This document shows positions 37,886 through 45,765 of a DNA stretch of 64,000 nucleotides, piece by piece. The notes beneath the pieces are model-generated. The model worked only from the letters and a program-made list of their open reading frames with translations, made no database searches and had not been told where the DNA came from. Both the position numbers and the translations under genes were made by a program. Numbering within the stretch: position 1 is the first letter of the stretch; each line of letters opens with the position of its first letter. Origin of the DNA: Streptomyces sp. HPF1205 (GTDB taxonomy: Bacteria; Actinomycetota; Actinomycetes; Streptomycetales; Streptomycetaceae); contig NZ_JAINVH010000008.1 of the NCBI RefSeq assembly GCF_020400825.1, positions 1 through 64,000 of the forward strand, read 5' to 3'.

Positions 37886-38404
37886 CTACGCCGCCGCCGT
37901 CAGCCGGTGCAGCCGGACCGAGGTCAGGCGACCCGCGTCGGCCACCGCGGTCATGTACGTGTGGTGCGCCTGGCGTCTGCGGTCGGTCGGGGAACCCGGG
38001 TTGAGCAGCCGCAGGCCGTTCGGGGCGGTGGTGTCCCAGGGAATGTGGCTGTGCCCGAAGACCAGCACGTCGGCGTCGGGGAAGCGGCGCGCGCAGCGCT
38101 CCTCGCGGCCCTTGGCGCCGCCGGTCTCGTGCACCACCGCGAACCGCACCCCGCCGAGCTCCGCGCGGGCCACCTCCGGCAGCCGCGCCCGTAGCTCGGG
38201 CCCGTCGTTGTTCCCGTACACGCCGATCAGCAGGCGGGCGCGCCGCTCCAGCAGGTCGAGGGTCGCCGCGTCCACCCAGTCGCCCGCGTGCACCACCGCG
38301 TCGGCCCGGCCGGCCTCGGCGAGCACCCGCTCCGGCAGCCGCCTCGCCCGCTTGGGCACATGGGTGTCGGAGATCAGCAGCAGGCGCACGGCCTCATTGT
38401 GCAC
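37886..38404 (-). CDS. YfcE/MJ0936-type metallophosphoesterase
   Basis: 172 residues. LLLISDTHVPKRARRLPE, VVHAGDWVD, GVYGNNDGPEL, AVVHETGGAKG and VFGHSHIPWDTT are the ordered metal-ligand motifs of small YfcE-like phosphodiesterases, here complete. GTG at 38404 lies 5 nt after the stop of the exporter ATPase gene, with GAGG between them, so it is translated with the exporter; GTG at 38389 is an alternative. A phosphoesterase at the end of a peptide export operon is unusual. It may act on cyclic nucleotides sensed by the cNMP-like domain of its neighbour; that idea is speculative. Confidence 0.88.
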   Translation of the reverse strand: MHNEAVRLLLISDTHVPKRARRLPERVLAEAGRADAVVHAGDWVDAATLDLLERRARLLIGVYGNNDGPELRARLPEVARAELGGVRFAVVHETGGAKGREERCARRFPDADVLVFGHSHIPWDTTAPNGLRLLNPGSPTDRRRQAHHTYMTAVADAGRLTSVRLHRLTAAA

Positions 38405-38409
38405 GCACC

Positions 38410-41322
38410 TCAACCGATCTGACGGCGCACCAGCTCGTGGAAGAGGCCGCCGGTGTCGGCCAGCAGTTCGTCCGGGCGGCCCTGCTGGACGACCCGGCCC
38501 GCGTCCATCACGATCACCCGGTCGGCGTCCATCACGGTCGACAGCCGGTGCGCGATGACGATCCGGGTGGCCCGCACGGCGCGGGTGCTGTCGATGACCA
38601 CCCGCTGGGTGCCGTTGTCCAGCGCGCTGGTCGCCTCGTCGAGGAAGAGGATCCGGGGCCGGCGGATCAGGGCGGCGGCGATCATCAGCCGCTGCCGCTG
38701 GCCGCCGGAGACCGCGCCGCCGCCGTCCGGGATCACGGTGTGCATGCCCATCGGCATGGCCTTGATGTCCTCGGCCAGGCCCGCCATCGCGGCGGCCTGC
38801 CACGCCTCCTCCGGCGTGAACTCGCCGTCGGCGCCGCGTATGCAGTCCAGGATCGAGCCGGTGAGCGGCCGCGCCTGCTGCAGCACCACCCCGCACTGGC
38901 GGCGCACCGCGGCCTGGTCGAGCGCGGCGAGGTCCTGGCCGTCGTACAGGACGCTGCCGGACACCGGGCGGTCGAAGCCGATCAGCAGCCGCAGCAGCGT
39001 CGACTTCCCGCAGCCGCTGGCCCCGACGACCGCCACGAACTCCCCGGGCCGCACCTGGAAGGACACGTCGTCCAGCACCAGCGGCCCGTCGTCGGAGTAC
39101 CGGAACGACAGCCCCCTGGCCTCGATCCCGCCGGCCAGCGCCCCCGGCTGCGCGCTGCCCTCGCGCACCTCGGGCGGCTCGTCGAGCACCGGCTTGATCT
39201 GCTCGAACATCGGCAGCACCGAGACGGCCGAGACCAGCGCACCGGTCAGTTGGGTGACCGAGGCCAGCATCGTCGTCACCGCCGTGTTGAAGGTCAGGAA
39301 CGCGCTCGGCGACAGGGTGCCGCGCGCCGGACCCGCCAGCAGCATGAACATGAACAGCATGCACAGCGGCAGGTAGACCGCGCCCAGCACCGACGTGAGG
39401 TTCCTGATCCGGCCCACCCGCCGCTGCAGTTCACGGCTGCGCGCGAACTGCGTGGCCCAGGCCGCGTACGCGAAGCTCTCCGCGCCCGCCACCCGCAGCT
39501 TCGGCAGCCCGCGCAGGGTCTGGAACGCCTGGTTGTTCAGCTTGTTGCCCAGTGCCACCAGTCGCCGCTGCCAGCGCACCTGCCACAGGCCGGTGGCCGC
39601 GAACACGGCGGCGACCACGACCAGCAGCCCCAGGGCCGCCAGCGCCAGCGGCACGCTGTAGCACAGCAGCAGCACGAAGTCGACGAGCGCGACCGTGCCC
39701 GACTGCACCACCACCGGGCCGATCCCGGACAGCACCCGGCGGATCGCGCTGATCCCCATCGCCGCACCGGCCAGTTCACCGGTCGAGCGCCGGGCGAAGA
39801 AGCCCACCGGCAGCCGCAGCAGCCTGTCCCACACGGCCGGCTGCAGGGCCGCCTCGATCCGGCCCTCCATCCGCAGGACGGCCACGTTCTGCAGCAGCAT
39901 GAAGAACGCCGCCACCACCGAGGCCGCCACGATCCCCAGCGCGGCCTGCACGATGAGGCCGCTCTCGCCCGCCGGGACGTACGAGCCCAGCACCTGCCCG
40001 GTGGCGATCGGCACCAATGCGCCCAGCCCCACCGCGACCAGGCTGCCCACCACGAGGTTGCGCAGGTCGCCGCCGGTTCCGCGCAGGCCGAACCGCGCCA
40101 GCCGGCGCATCGTCAGCCGCCCGGCCGGCAGCGGCCGGTAGAACATCACCGCCTGCGGCTCGAACCGGGCGGCGCTGTCCTCGCCGATGCCGGTCCTGCG
40201 GCCCCGCGCGTCCACCGCCTCGTACCGTCCGCGCCGCCACAGCAGCGCCACCGGGGTGCCGGTGCCGGCCCGGTGGCCGACCAGCGGACCGACGTCCTCG
40301 CGCCACCAGCGCCCGCGCAGGCCCACCGTGCGGGTGCGCAGGCCCGAGGCCAGGGCGACGCGTTCGACGGCGGACACCCGGTCGTCGGCCGGCCCCGCCG
40401 GGGCCGACACCTCGACGCCCGCCGCCGCGCCCACCAGGCGGCACACCGCGAGGGTGGTGTCGTCGGCGGTGCCGGCCCGGGCCCGCCGGGTCCGCCCGGA
40501 CGGGCCGATGGAGGCCAGCAGCGCCTCGTGCGCCCGCTCGCCCGCGGCCTCGCCCGCCCGGACGCCGGCCGCGGCGCGCTCCTCGTGGGCCCGCTCCAGC
40601 CGCTCTATCCAGCGGCCCAGGGACGTCAGCAGCCTGGACTGCTGGGTGACCATGCGCTGCCACATGGCGCCGTCGATCAGCAGGTCGCCGGCGCTGTCCG
40701 CGCCGAAGACGGCGCCGTACTGCACACTGCCCGGGTCCACCGGCAGCCACAGGATGTCCTCGTCGGCCGGGGCCGCCCCGGCGGCGGGCCGGCCGTCGAC
40801 CCGCGCTTCGAACAGCACCCGCAGGCCCCGGCCCAGCCCGCGGGCGACGGCGTCCTCCAGATGGGGATCGGGCGGAAAGCCGTAGCCGACGGAGCCCTCG
40901 TGGCCGCCGTAGCCATAGTCGTAGTCGTAGTCGTGGCCCGTATCGTGGCCGGGACCGCCGCCGTACGGGGCCTGCCCGGCGGGCGGGAACAGCTCACGCA
41001 GGCCGATGCGGCGCACCACGCAGCCCTGCAGCGGCCTGCTGACCAGTGTGTGGCGCGGGCCCGGCACCGGGCCCAGGAGCAGCGTGCCGCTCTCCAGGCG
41101 GCCGAGGAAGTGCCAGGTGCCCTCGCCGCCCGCGTCGACCGCGAACAGGTCCATGGCGCCCGCCACCACCAGCCACAGCACCTGCGGCCCCTCCAGCGGC
41201 AGGCTGCGCAGCCCCGAGCAGTCGACCGGCGTGCCGAGCCCGCCCAGCGCGCCGGTCACCACGTCCCCGGGCCCCGGGGCCGCCGCGGTGGCCACGTCGG
41301 GATACTCGGGATACGCCGTCAC
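38410..41322 (-). CDS. NHLM-type bacteriocin ABC transporter, cNMP-domain/ATP-binding subunit
   Basis: 970 residues. An N-terminal cyclic-nucleotide-binding-like beta-barrel (about 10-110) and a linker region precede an ABC exporter membrane domain (about 420-700) and an ATPase domain. The ATPase has Walker A ASGCGKST (Lys773), signature VSGGQRQRLMIAAAL and Walker B ILFLDEATSALDN. This layout is that of the second ATPase of NHLM bacteriocin export systems. It lacks the C39 peptidase, which its partner supplies. A stretch of Gly/Asp/Tyr/His repeats (about residues 117-150; DYDYDYGYGG) lies between the N-terminal barrel and the next part. GTG at 41322 follows the partner's stop by 12 nt. Confidence 0.9.
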   Translation of the reverse strand: MTAYPEYPDVATAAAPGPGDVVTGALGGLGTPVDCSGLRSLPLEGPQVLWLVVAGAMDLFAVDAGGEGTWHFLGRLESGTLLLGPVPGPRHTLVSRPLQGCVVRRIGLRELFPPAGQAPYGGGPGHDTGHDYDYDYGYGGHEGSVGYGFPPDPHLEDAVARGLGRGLRVLFEARVDGRPAAGAAPADEDILWLPVDPGSVQYGAVFGADSAGDLLIDGAMWQRMVTQQSRLLTSLGRWIERLERAHEERAAAGVRAGEAAGERAHEALLASIGPSGRTRRARAGTADDTTLAVCRLVGAAAGVEVSAPAGPADDRVSAVERVALASGLRTRTVGLRGRWWREDVGPLVGHRAGTGTPVALLWRRGRYEAVDARGRRTGIGEDSAARFEPQAVMFYRPLPAGRLTMRRLARFGLRGTGGDLRNLVVGSLVAVGLGALVPIATGQVLGSYVPAGESGLIVQAALGIVAASVVAAFFMLLQNVAVLRMEGRIEAALQPAVWDRLLRLPVGFFARRSTGELAGAAMGISAIRRVLSGIGPVVVQSGTVALVDFVLLLCYSVPLALAALGLLVVVAAVFAATGLWQVRWQRRLVALGNKLNNQAFQTLRGLPKLRVAGAESFAYAAWATQFARSRELQRRVGRIRNLTSVLGAVYLPLCMLFMFMLLAGPARGTLSPSAFLTFNTAVTTMLASVTQLTGALVSAVSVLPMFEQIKPVLDEPPEVREGSAQPGALAGGIEARGLSFRYSDDGPLVLDDVSFQVRPGEFVAVVGASGCGKSTLLRLLIGFDRPVSGSVLYDGQDLAALDQAAVRRQCGVVLQQARPLTGSILDCIRGADGEFTPEEAWQAAAMAGLAEDIKAMPMGMHTVIPDGGGAVSGGQRQRLMIAAALIRRPRILFLDEATSALDNGTQRVVIDSTRAVRATRIVIAHRLSTVMDADRVIVMDAGRVVQQGRPDELLADTGGLFHELVRRQIG

Positions 41323-41334
41323 GTCGCCGTCACC

Positions 41335-43569
41335 TCAGCGTTCCCTGACCAGGGCGGCGTACGCGCCGCCCGCCGCGACGAGCTGCTCGTGCCGGCCGCG
41401 TTCCACCACCGTGCCCCGGTCCAGCACGACGATCTCGTCGCTGTCGCGCACCGTGCTCAGCCGGTGGGCGATCACCACGCAGGCGCAGCCGCGGCGGCGC
41501 AGGTTGTCGATGACGACCCGTTCGGTCTCGGCGTCCAGGGCGCTGGTCACCTCGTCGAGCACGAGCACGCTGGGCCGCCGCACCAGCGCGCGGGCGATCT
41601 CCAGGCGCTGGCGCTGCCCGCCGGAGAAGTTGTGGCCGTCCTGCTCGACCCGGCAGCGGATGCCGCCCGGGCGCCGCGCCACCACGTCGTACACGGCCGC
41701 GTCCCGCAGCGCCTCCTCCACGTCCTCGTCGGGCACCGACGGGTCCCACAGCGCCACGTTGTCCCGCACCGTGCCCTCGAACAGGAAGACGTCCTGGTCC
41801 ACGAAGGACACCGAGGCCGTCAAAGCGCCGCGCGGGATGTCCGCCAGACGCCGCCCGTCGATGCGCACCTCGCCCTCCCACGGCCGGTACAGGCCCGAGA
41901 TCAGCCGGGAGACCGTGGACTTGCCGCTGCCCGAGCCGCCCACGAGCGCCACCTGGCGGCCGGGGCCGACCGACAGCGAGAAGCCGGTCAGCAGCGGCTT
42001 GTCCAGCGGGCTGTAGCCGAAGGTGACGTTCTCCAGCGTCACATGACCGCTGAGCCGGCGGGCACCGGCGCCGTCGGGGCGGGCGCGGGTGTACAGGTCG
42101 TCGGCCGGGAAGCTCTCCACGTCCTTCAGCCGCGTGACGTCGGCCGCGAGGTCCTGCACCCGGCCGGCGACGCCGCCCAGCCGGGTGACGGGCGCCGTGA
42201 AGCTGGTCACCAGGGCCTGGAAGGCGACCAGCAGACCGATCGAGATGCCGCCCTGCACCGCCCGCCGGCCGCCGATCAGCAGGATCAGCGCGCTGTTGAG
42301 GGCGGCGAGCGTGGGCGCGACCACCGCCAGCGCGGCGCTGGGCACCCCGAGCCGCTGCTGCGTGTCCAGGGTGGCCGCGTGCTGCCCGGCCCAGCGGCGG
42401 AAGAAGCCGTTCTCCGCCCCGGTCGCCTTCAGCGTCTCGATCAACTGCAGGCCGCCGTACGAGGTGCTGGTCAGCCGGGCCGTGTCCGCGCGCAGCTTGT
42501 GCGTGCCGGTGGACCGGAGCCGGACAACGATCCGGATCGCCACCACGTTCAGCAGCGCCACCGCCACACCGACCACCGTGAGCTGCGGGTCGTAGGTCCA
42601 CAGCAGGGCCGCGTACAGCAGCACCACCACCGCGTCCACGCCCGCCGCCGCCAGGTCCCTGGCCAGCGTCTCGGCCACCGAGTCGTTGGACTGCAGCCGC
42701 TGCACGAGGTCGGCCGGGCTGCGCTGGGCGAAGAACTGCACCGGCAGCCGCAGCAGATGCCGCATGAAGCGGGCGCTGGTCAGCGTGGAGGAGATGATCC
42801 GGCCGTGCAGCAGATTGGCCTGCTGCACGGCGGTCAGCGCCGCCGTGAGCACCAGCATCGCCGCCATGGACGCGAACAGCACGCCCAGCAGCGACGACTG
42901 GTCGCCGATCAGGAACGAGTCGATGTACGTACGGCTCAGCGCGGGCACCGCCGCGCCCACCAGCACCAGCAGCAGGCTCGCCAGCACCGCCGCCGGCATC
43001 GTGCCCGAGGTACCGCGCAGCCGGGCCGGCAGCGCGCTCGGCACACCCGGCCTGCGCCCGGTCCTGCGGAAGCCCTCGTCCCGTTCGAAGGTCAGCACCA
43101 CGCCGGTGAAAGCGGCGTCGAAGTCCTCCGCCCGCACGAAACGGCGGCCCCTGGCCGGGTCGTTGATGTGCACGCCGCGGCGGCCGAAGCGCCTTCGGGT
43201 GCCCTCGTAGACGACGTAGTGGTTGAACTCCCAGAACAGGATGGCAGGGGCCGCCACCTCGGCGGCCAGCGCGGCCGGCTCCATCTGCATGCCCTTGGCC
43301 TTCAGGCCGTACGTACGCGCCGCCCTGAGCAGGTTGCTCGCCCGCGAGCCGTCCCGGGAGACCCCGCAGGCGATCCGCAGCTCCTCCAGCGGTACGTACG
43401 CGCGGTAATGGCCGAGCACCATGGCCAGCGCGGCCGCCCCGCACTCCACGGCCTCCATCTGCAGGACCGACGGGGTGCGCACGATCCTGCGCCGCGGCGT
43501 CGCGCGGGCCGGGGCGGCGGGCGCGGGACGGTGCCGCCCGGCGCGGTCCTGGGCGCGGCGGCCGCTCAC
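41335..43569 (-). CDS. NHLM-type peptidase-containing ABC transporter (C39 peptidase, permease, ATPase)
   Basis: 744 residues; GTG at 43569 overlaps the stop of the HlyD-like gene. The C39 peptidase is complete: oxyanion Gln37 and nucleophile Cys43 in LQMEAVECGAA, His117 in FNHYVVY and Asp137 in INDPARGRR. It should cleave double-glycine leaders. Five or six membrane helices (about 185-450) and an ATPase with GSGSGKST (Lys550), NFSGGQRQRLEIARAL and VLVLDEVTSALD follow. Together with the cNMP-type subunit and the HlyD-like protein it forms a maturation and export machine for the peptide encoded at 44505-44735. Confidence 0.93.
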   Translation of the reverse strand: MSGRRAQDRAGRHRPAPAAPARATPRRRIVRTPSVLQMEAVECGAAALAMVLGHYRAYVPLEELRIACGVSRDGSRASNLLRAARTYGLKAKGMQMEPAALAAEVAAPAILFWEFNHYVVYEGTRRRFGRRGVHINDPARGRRFVRAEDFDAAFTGVVLTFERDEGFRRTGRRPGVPSALPARLRGTSGTMPAAVLASLLLVLVGAAVPALSRTYIDSFLIGDQSSLLGVLFASMAAMLVLTAALTAVQQANLLHGRIISSTLTSARFMRHLLRLPVQFFAQRSPADLVQRLQSNDSVAETLARDLAAAGVDAVVVLLYAALLWTYDPQLTVVGVAVALLNVVAIRIVVRLRSTGTHKLRADTARLTSTSYGGLQLIETLKATGAENGFFRRWAGQHAATLDTQQRLGVPSAALAVVAPTLAALNSALILLIGGRRAVQGGISIGLLVAFQALVTSFTAPVTRLGGVAGRVQDLAADVTRLKDVESFPADDLYTRARPDGAGARRLSGHVTLENVTFGYSPLDKPLLTGFSLSVGPGRQVALVGGSGSGKSTVSRLISGLYRPWEGEVRIDGRRLADIPRGALTASVSFVDQDVFLFEGTVRDNVALWDPSVPDEDVEEALRDAAVYDVVARRPGGIRCRVEQDGHNFSGGQRQRLEIARALVRRPSVLVLDEVTSALDAETERVVIDNLRRRGCACVVIAHRLSTVRDSDEIVVLDRGTVVERGRHEQLVAAGGAYAALVRER

Positions 43570-44366
43570 GGCAGCGGCCAGTCGAGCGGGCGCTGCGCGG
43601 ACAGCCGTACCGAACCGCTGACGCCGGTCAGCGAGGCCGGGGCCCGCGGCGGTCCCGGCGGCTCCGACCAGGCGTACCCCGACGGGGAGCGGCCCCGCTC
43701 CAGGCGGACCAGGACGGCCACCGGCGCGCCCTTGGCGGAGAACGCGTCGGCGAGCTGCGTGTCGCCGAGGAACGCGGTGAGCTGCCCGCGGGTCTGCGGC
43801 AGGCCGCCGACGGCGGCGACTTTGCCGCGCAGCCTGCCGTAACGCCCCGGCACCGAGGCGACGGTCAGCTCCACCGGGGCGCCGGCGGGGATCGAGGCGG
43901 CCCTGGACGGGGAGACGTACAGCATCGCCACCAGCGGGTCGGACGCCTGCCGCACCCGCTCCAGGGTCGCGACATCGGCGCCGGTGGCGATCACCGCGCC
44001 GATACCGGCCGGGAGCGTGACCACCCGGCCCGCCGCGACCGTACGCACCGGCCGCACGCCCTGGGCGGTGCGCAGGTCGAGCACCGGTGCGCCGGCCGCG
44101 AGCGTGTCGCCCTCGGTGGCCCGGACGGCCACCACCTGCCCGGCCAGCGGGCTCTGCAGCACGTAACTGCCCTGCCCGTGGGTGAGGACGCCCGGCGCGC
44201 TCAGCTTCGAGGACACCGTGCCGGCCACCGCCCACACCGCGGCGGCGGCCAGCACCACGACCGCGACCGACAGCACCAGCCACCCCTGCGGCCGGGCCAG
44301 CCGCACGGGCAGGTCCAGCTCCTCGGGCGACCGCAGTTTGGCGAGTGCCTTCTGGCGGAACTCCAC
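43566..44366 (-). CDS. HlyD-family membrane fusion protein of the NHLM export system
   Basis: 266 residues; GTG at 44366 behind GAGGAAG. A short cytoplasmic lead (FRQKALAKLRSPEELDLPVR) is typical of the NHLM secretion proteins. One membrane helix follows (about 29-50), then an external part with a biotinyl/lipoyl-like hammerhead (GQGSYVLQSPLAGQVVAV, EGDTLAAGAPVLDLRT, AAGRVVTLPAGIGAVIATG). The long coiled-coil hairpin of Gram-negative HlyD is absent, as expected without an outer membrane. The stop overlaps the C39/ABC start. Confidence 0.88.
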   Translation of the reverse strand: MEFRQKALAKLRSPEELDLPVRLARPQGWLVLSVAVVVLAAAAVWAVAGTVSSKLSAPGVLTHGQGSYVLQSPLAGQVVAVRATEGDTLAAGAPVLDLRTAQGVRPVRTVAAGRVVTLPAGIGAVIATGADVATLERVRQASDPLVAMLYVSPSRAASIPAGAPVELTVASVPGRYGRLRGKVAAVGGLPQTRGQLTAFLGDTQLADAFSAKGAPVAVLVRLERGRSPSGYAWSEPPGPPRAPASLTGVSGSVRLSAQRPLDWPLP

Positions 44367-44395
44367 GGACGGCGCTTCCTCACATCTGTCGACCG

Positions 44396-44416
44396 CCCCG
44401 GCCGGCGCGGCCGGGG
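44396..44416 (-). terminator. Hairpin nearest the export genes
   Basis: CCCCGGCC/GGCCGGGG with a 5-nt loop (44396-44403 with 44409-44416), 30 nt before the HlyD-like start. Third of three hairpins between precursor and export genes. Confidence 0.5.
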
Positions 44417-44426
44417 CCCGAAACCC

Positions 44427-44463
44427 CCATGGACCCCGGGCCGTCGGGCGCCGGGGTTCATGG
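44427..44463 (-). terminator. Middle hairpin, possible attenuator
   Basis: A 13-bp stem with one mismatch (44427-44439 with 44451-44463), loop 11 nt. Likely limits read-through from the precursor gene into the export genes. Confidence 0.5.
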
Positions 44464-44472
44464 GCACTGCTA

Positions 44473-44491
44473 CCGCCCCGCGGCGGGGCGG
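44473..44491 (-). terminator. Hairpin just after the precursor gene
   Basis: CCGCCCCG/CGGGGCGG around a 3-nt loop begins 13 nt after the precursor stop on the minus strand. It would stabilise or end the precursor transcript. Confidence 0.55.
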
Positions 44492-44504
44492 GGTGTCCGT
44501 CGGC

Positions 44505-44735
44505 TCAGAGGCCGGCGAGACCCGTCACGCCGGACAGGGTGCCGGTGGCACCGCCGACCAGACCCACGACCTGCCCGACGGGCAGGGAGGGCAGCGCGTA
44601 GGTGGCCTCGGACAGCAGGGTGTCCAGACCGTCGACGGAGACGCCGCCGGAGACGCTCACACCGCCGGAAATGCCGTCCAGGTCGCTGTCCGAGATCTCG
44701 CGGGTCTCGACCTGGGGCGTGGAGTCCTTACGCAT
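44505..44735 (-). CDS. Cysteine-free double-glycine precursor peptide
   Basis: 76 residues; ATG at 44735, with AAGGG about 11 nt upstream. The leader MRKDSTPQVETREISDSDLD continues to GISGG (Gly24-Gly25), the classic double-glycine form also seen in class II lanthipeptide leaders. A second SGG follows at residues 29-31 because VSVSGG is nearly a repeat. The remaining 45-51 residues are rich in Gly, Val, Leu, Thr and Ser with one Tyr, two Pro and no Cys (ends GTLSGVTGLAGL), so lanthionine rings are impossible. The gene heads the NHLM export genes on the same strand. Probably a secreted bacteriocin-like or signalling peptide; similar actinomycete peptides are often labelled type A2 lantipeptide, a label that does not fit the missing Cys. 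Confidence 0.82.
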   Translation of the reverse strand: MRKDSTPQVETREISDSDLDGISGGVSVSGGVSVDGLDTLLSEATYALPSLPVGQVVGLVGGATGTLSGVTGLAGL

Positions 44736-45376
44736 ACTCGCGTTTTCCCTTCGTCCTTCTGGAATGTTTCATAAAGCCGCCGACCGGAATCGGTAATGCA
44801 TTCGACAACTGCCGTGCGCGGCACGGCATCACGTCCGCGGCAGGTCGGCGGCAACGGTCGTCCTGACGCCCGGAGAACCGGAAGTGCGTGTATCGACTCC
44901 CGCTTGGCGCCCGATGTAAGCACGTCAACCGGCCACCCGGCCACCCGTCACCGTTCGCGTGCCGGCCGGCCCGCCCGCACCGCACGGGAATCGCGCACCG
45001 GATGGCGACGCTTTCTTCACATGCCTTACCGGCCGGTACGCGAGCGGGCGCCGAACGGCCCAATTCCCTCGAACACTTCTGCGCCCGCGGTGTGCTCCGC
45101 GTCATGAAATCGGGGATGCGGCGGGAGTCTGTGCAGCTTCTGCAACTGTGGTGTGCGGGCCAGTCGAAAGCGGTATTCGTACACGCACGTCGGCAGACAC
45201 GCGCAGTGATCCGGGCATGTGCGGCGATGTCACGCCATTCGCGAACCGCGGGAAGTGCGCGCTTGGCCGGTGGCCGGTGGCCGGTGGCGGCGCGGGGTAC
45301 GGGACATGGGCGAGTTCGCCGGGGCGGGCGAGGTCCCGGGGCGCGGCCCGTGAGGGCGGGAGGCGATGGGCCCGGG
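44736..45376. other. 640-nt region upstream of the precursor gene, no gene supported
   Basis: AT-richer than its surroundings, especially 44740-44810 and 45080-45240, as expected for the promoter region of a highly expressed precursor gene. A triple direct repeat of GGCCGGT lies at about 45264-45285. Open frames on both strands have no ribosome sites or coherent products. I could not place a -10/-35 pair with confidence. Confidence 0.5.
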
Positions 45377-45616
45377 CTACGGGAGGGTCGCGCGCGGCGG
45401 GGGCGACGAGGTGGCCGTGCCCGTTTGAGGCGCGCGGGTGGGCGGCATCGGGGGCGCGGTCGCCAGCACCCTGCCGTACAGGCCCACCGCGGCGGCCATC
45501 ACCAGGGCGATGACGAGCCAGCGCACGTGCAGCCGGGCTGGCAGGCTCAGCAGCCGGGGCAGCAGCCCCCCGGCCGGCGCCCGGCGCCCGGGCCGCCGGG
45601 CCCGGTAGCCGCTCAC
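45377..45616 (-). CDS. Small membrane protein, third of three coupled ORFs
   Basis: 79 residues; GTG at 45616 overlaps the stop of the preceding small ORF. Basic N-terminus (SGYRARRPGRRAPAGG), one membrane helix (about 32-52, VRWLVIALVMAAAVGLYG) and a Pro/Thr-rich outer tail. Not recognised. Its position ahead of the peptide precursor gene makes an immunity or accessory role conceivable, but nothing in the sequence shows it. Confidence 0.55.
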   Translation of the reverse strand: MSGYRARRPGRRAPAGGLLPRLLSLPARLHVRWLVIALVMAAAVGLYGRVLATAPPMPPTRAPQTGTATSSPPPRATLP

Positions 45617-45765
45617 CGGGAGCGGCCCGGGGCCGGGGCGCTCCGCGCCGGGAAGGAGCCGGCGTGGACGACGGGCGCCGCGGCCACCGCGGGACGCGCG
45701 GGAACGGACGGCGGGGGCCCGCCCCTGTACGGCCCGTACCCGCCGACCGGCTCCGTACCGCTCAT
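45613..45765 (-). CDS. Pro/Gly/Ala-rich 50-residue ORF, second of three coupled ORFs
   Basis: ATG at 45765 overlaps the stop of the first small ORF (ATGA), and its own stop overlaps the third (GTGA). The product (MSGTEPVGGYGPYRGG, then Pro/Ala-rich) has no Cys, helix or leader motif. The double overlap is the main evidence that it is translated. Confidence 0.45.
   Translation of the reverse strand: MSGTEPVGGYGPYRGGPPPSVPARPAVAAAPVVHAGSFPARSAPAPGRSR

Noticed and set aside
38437..43842. 1801-codon open frame on the plus strand
   Set aside because: It is opposite the NHLM export genes, full of Gln/Arg/His/Gly with no domain, as expected for the antisense of GC-rich genes.
37545..44735. Calling the cluster a class II lanthipeptide locus
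   Set aside because: The precursor has no Cys and there is no LanM, LanB/C or LanKC gene in the window, despite the lanthipeptide-like leader.
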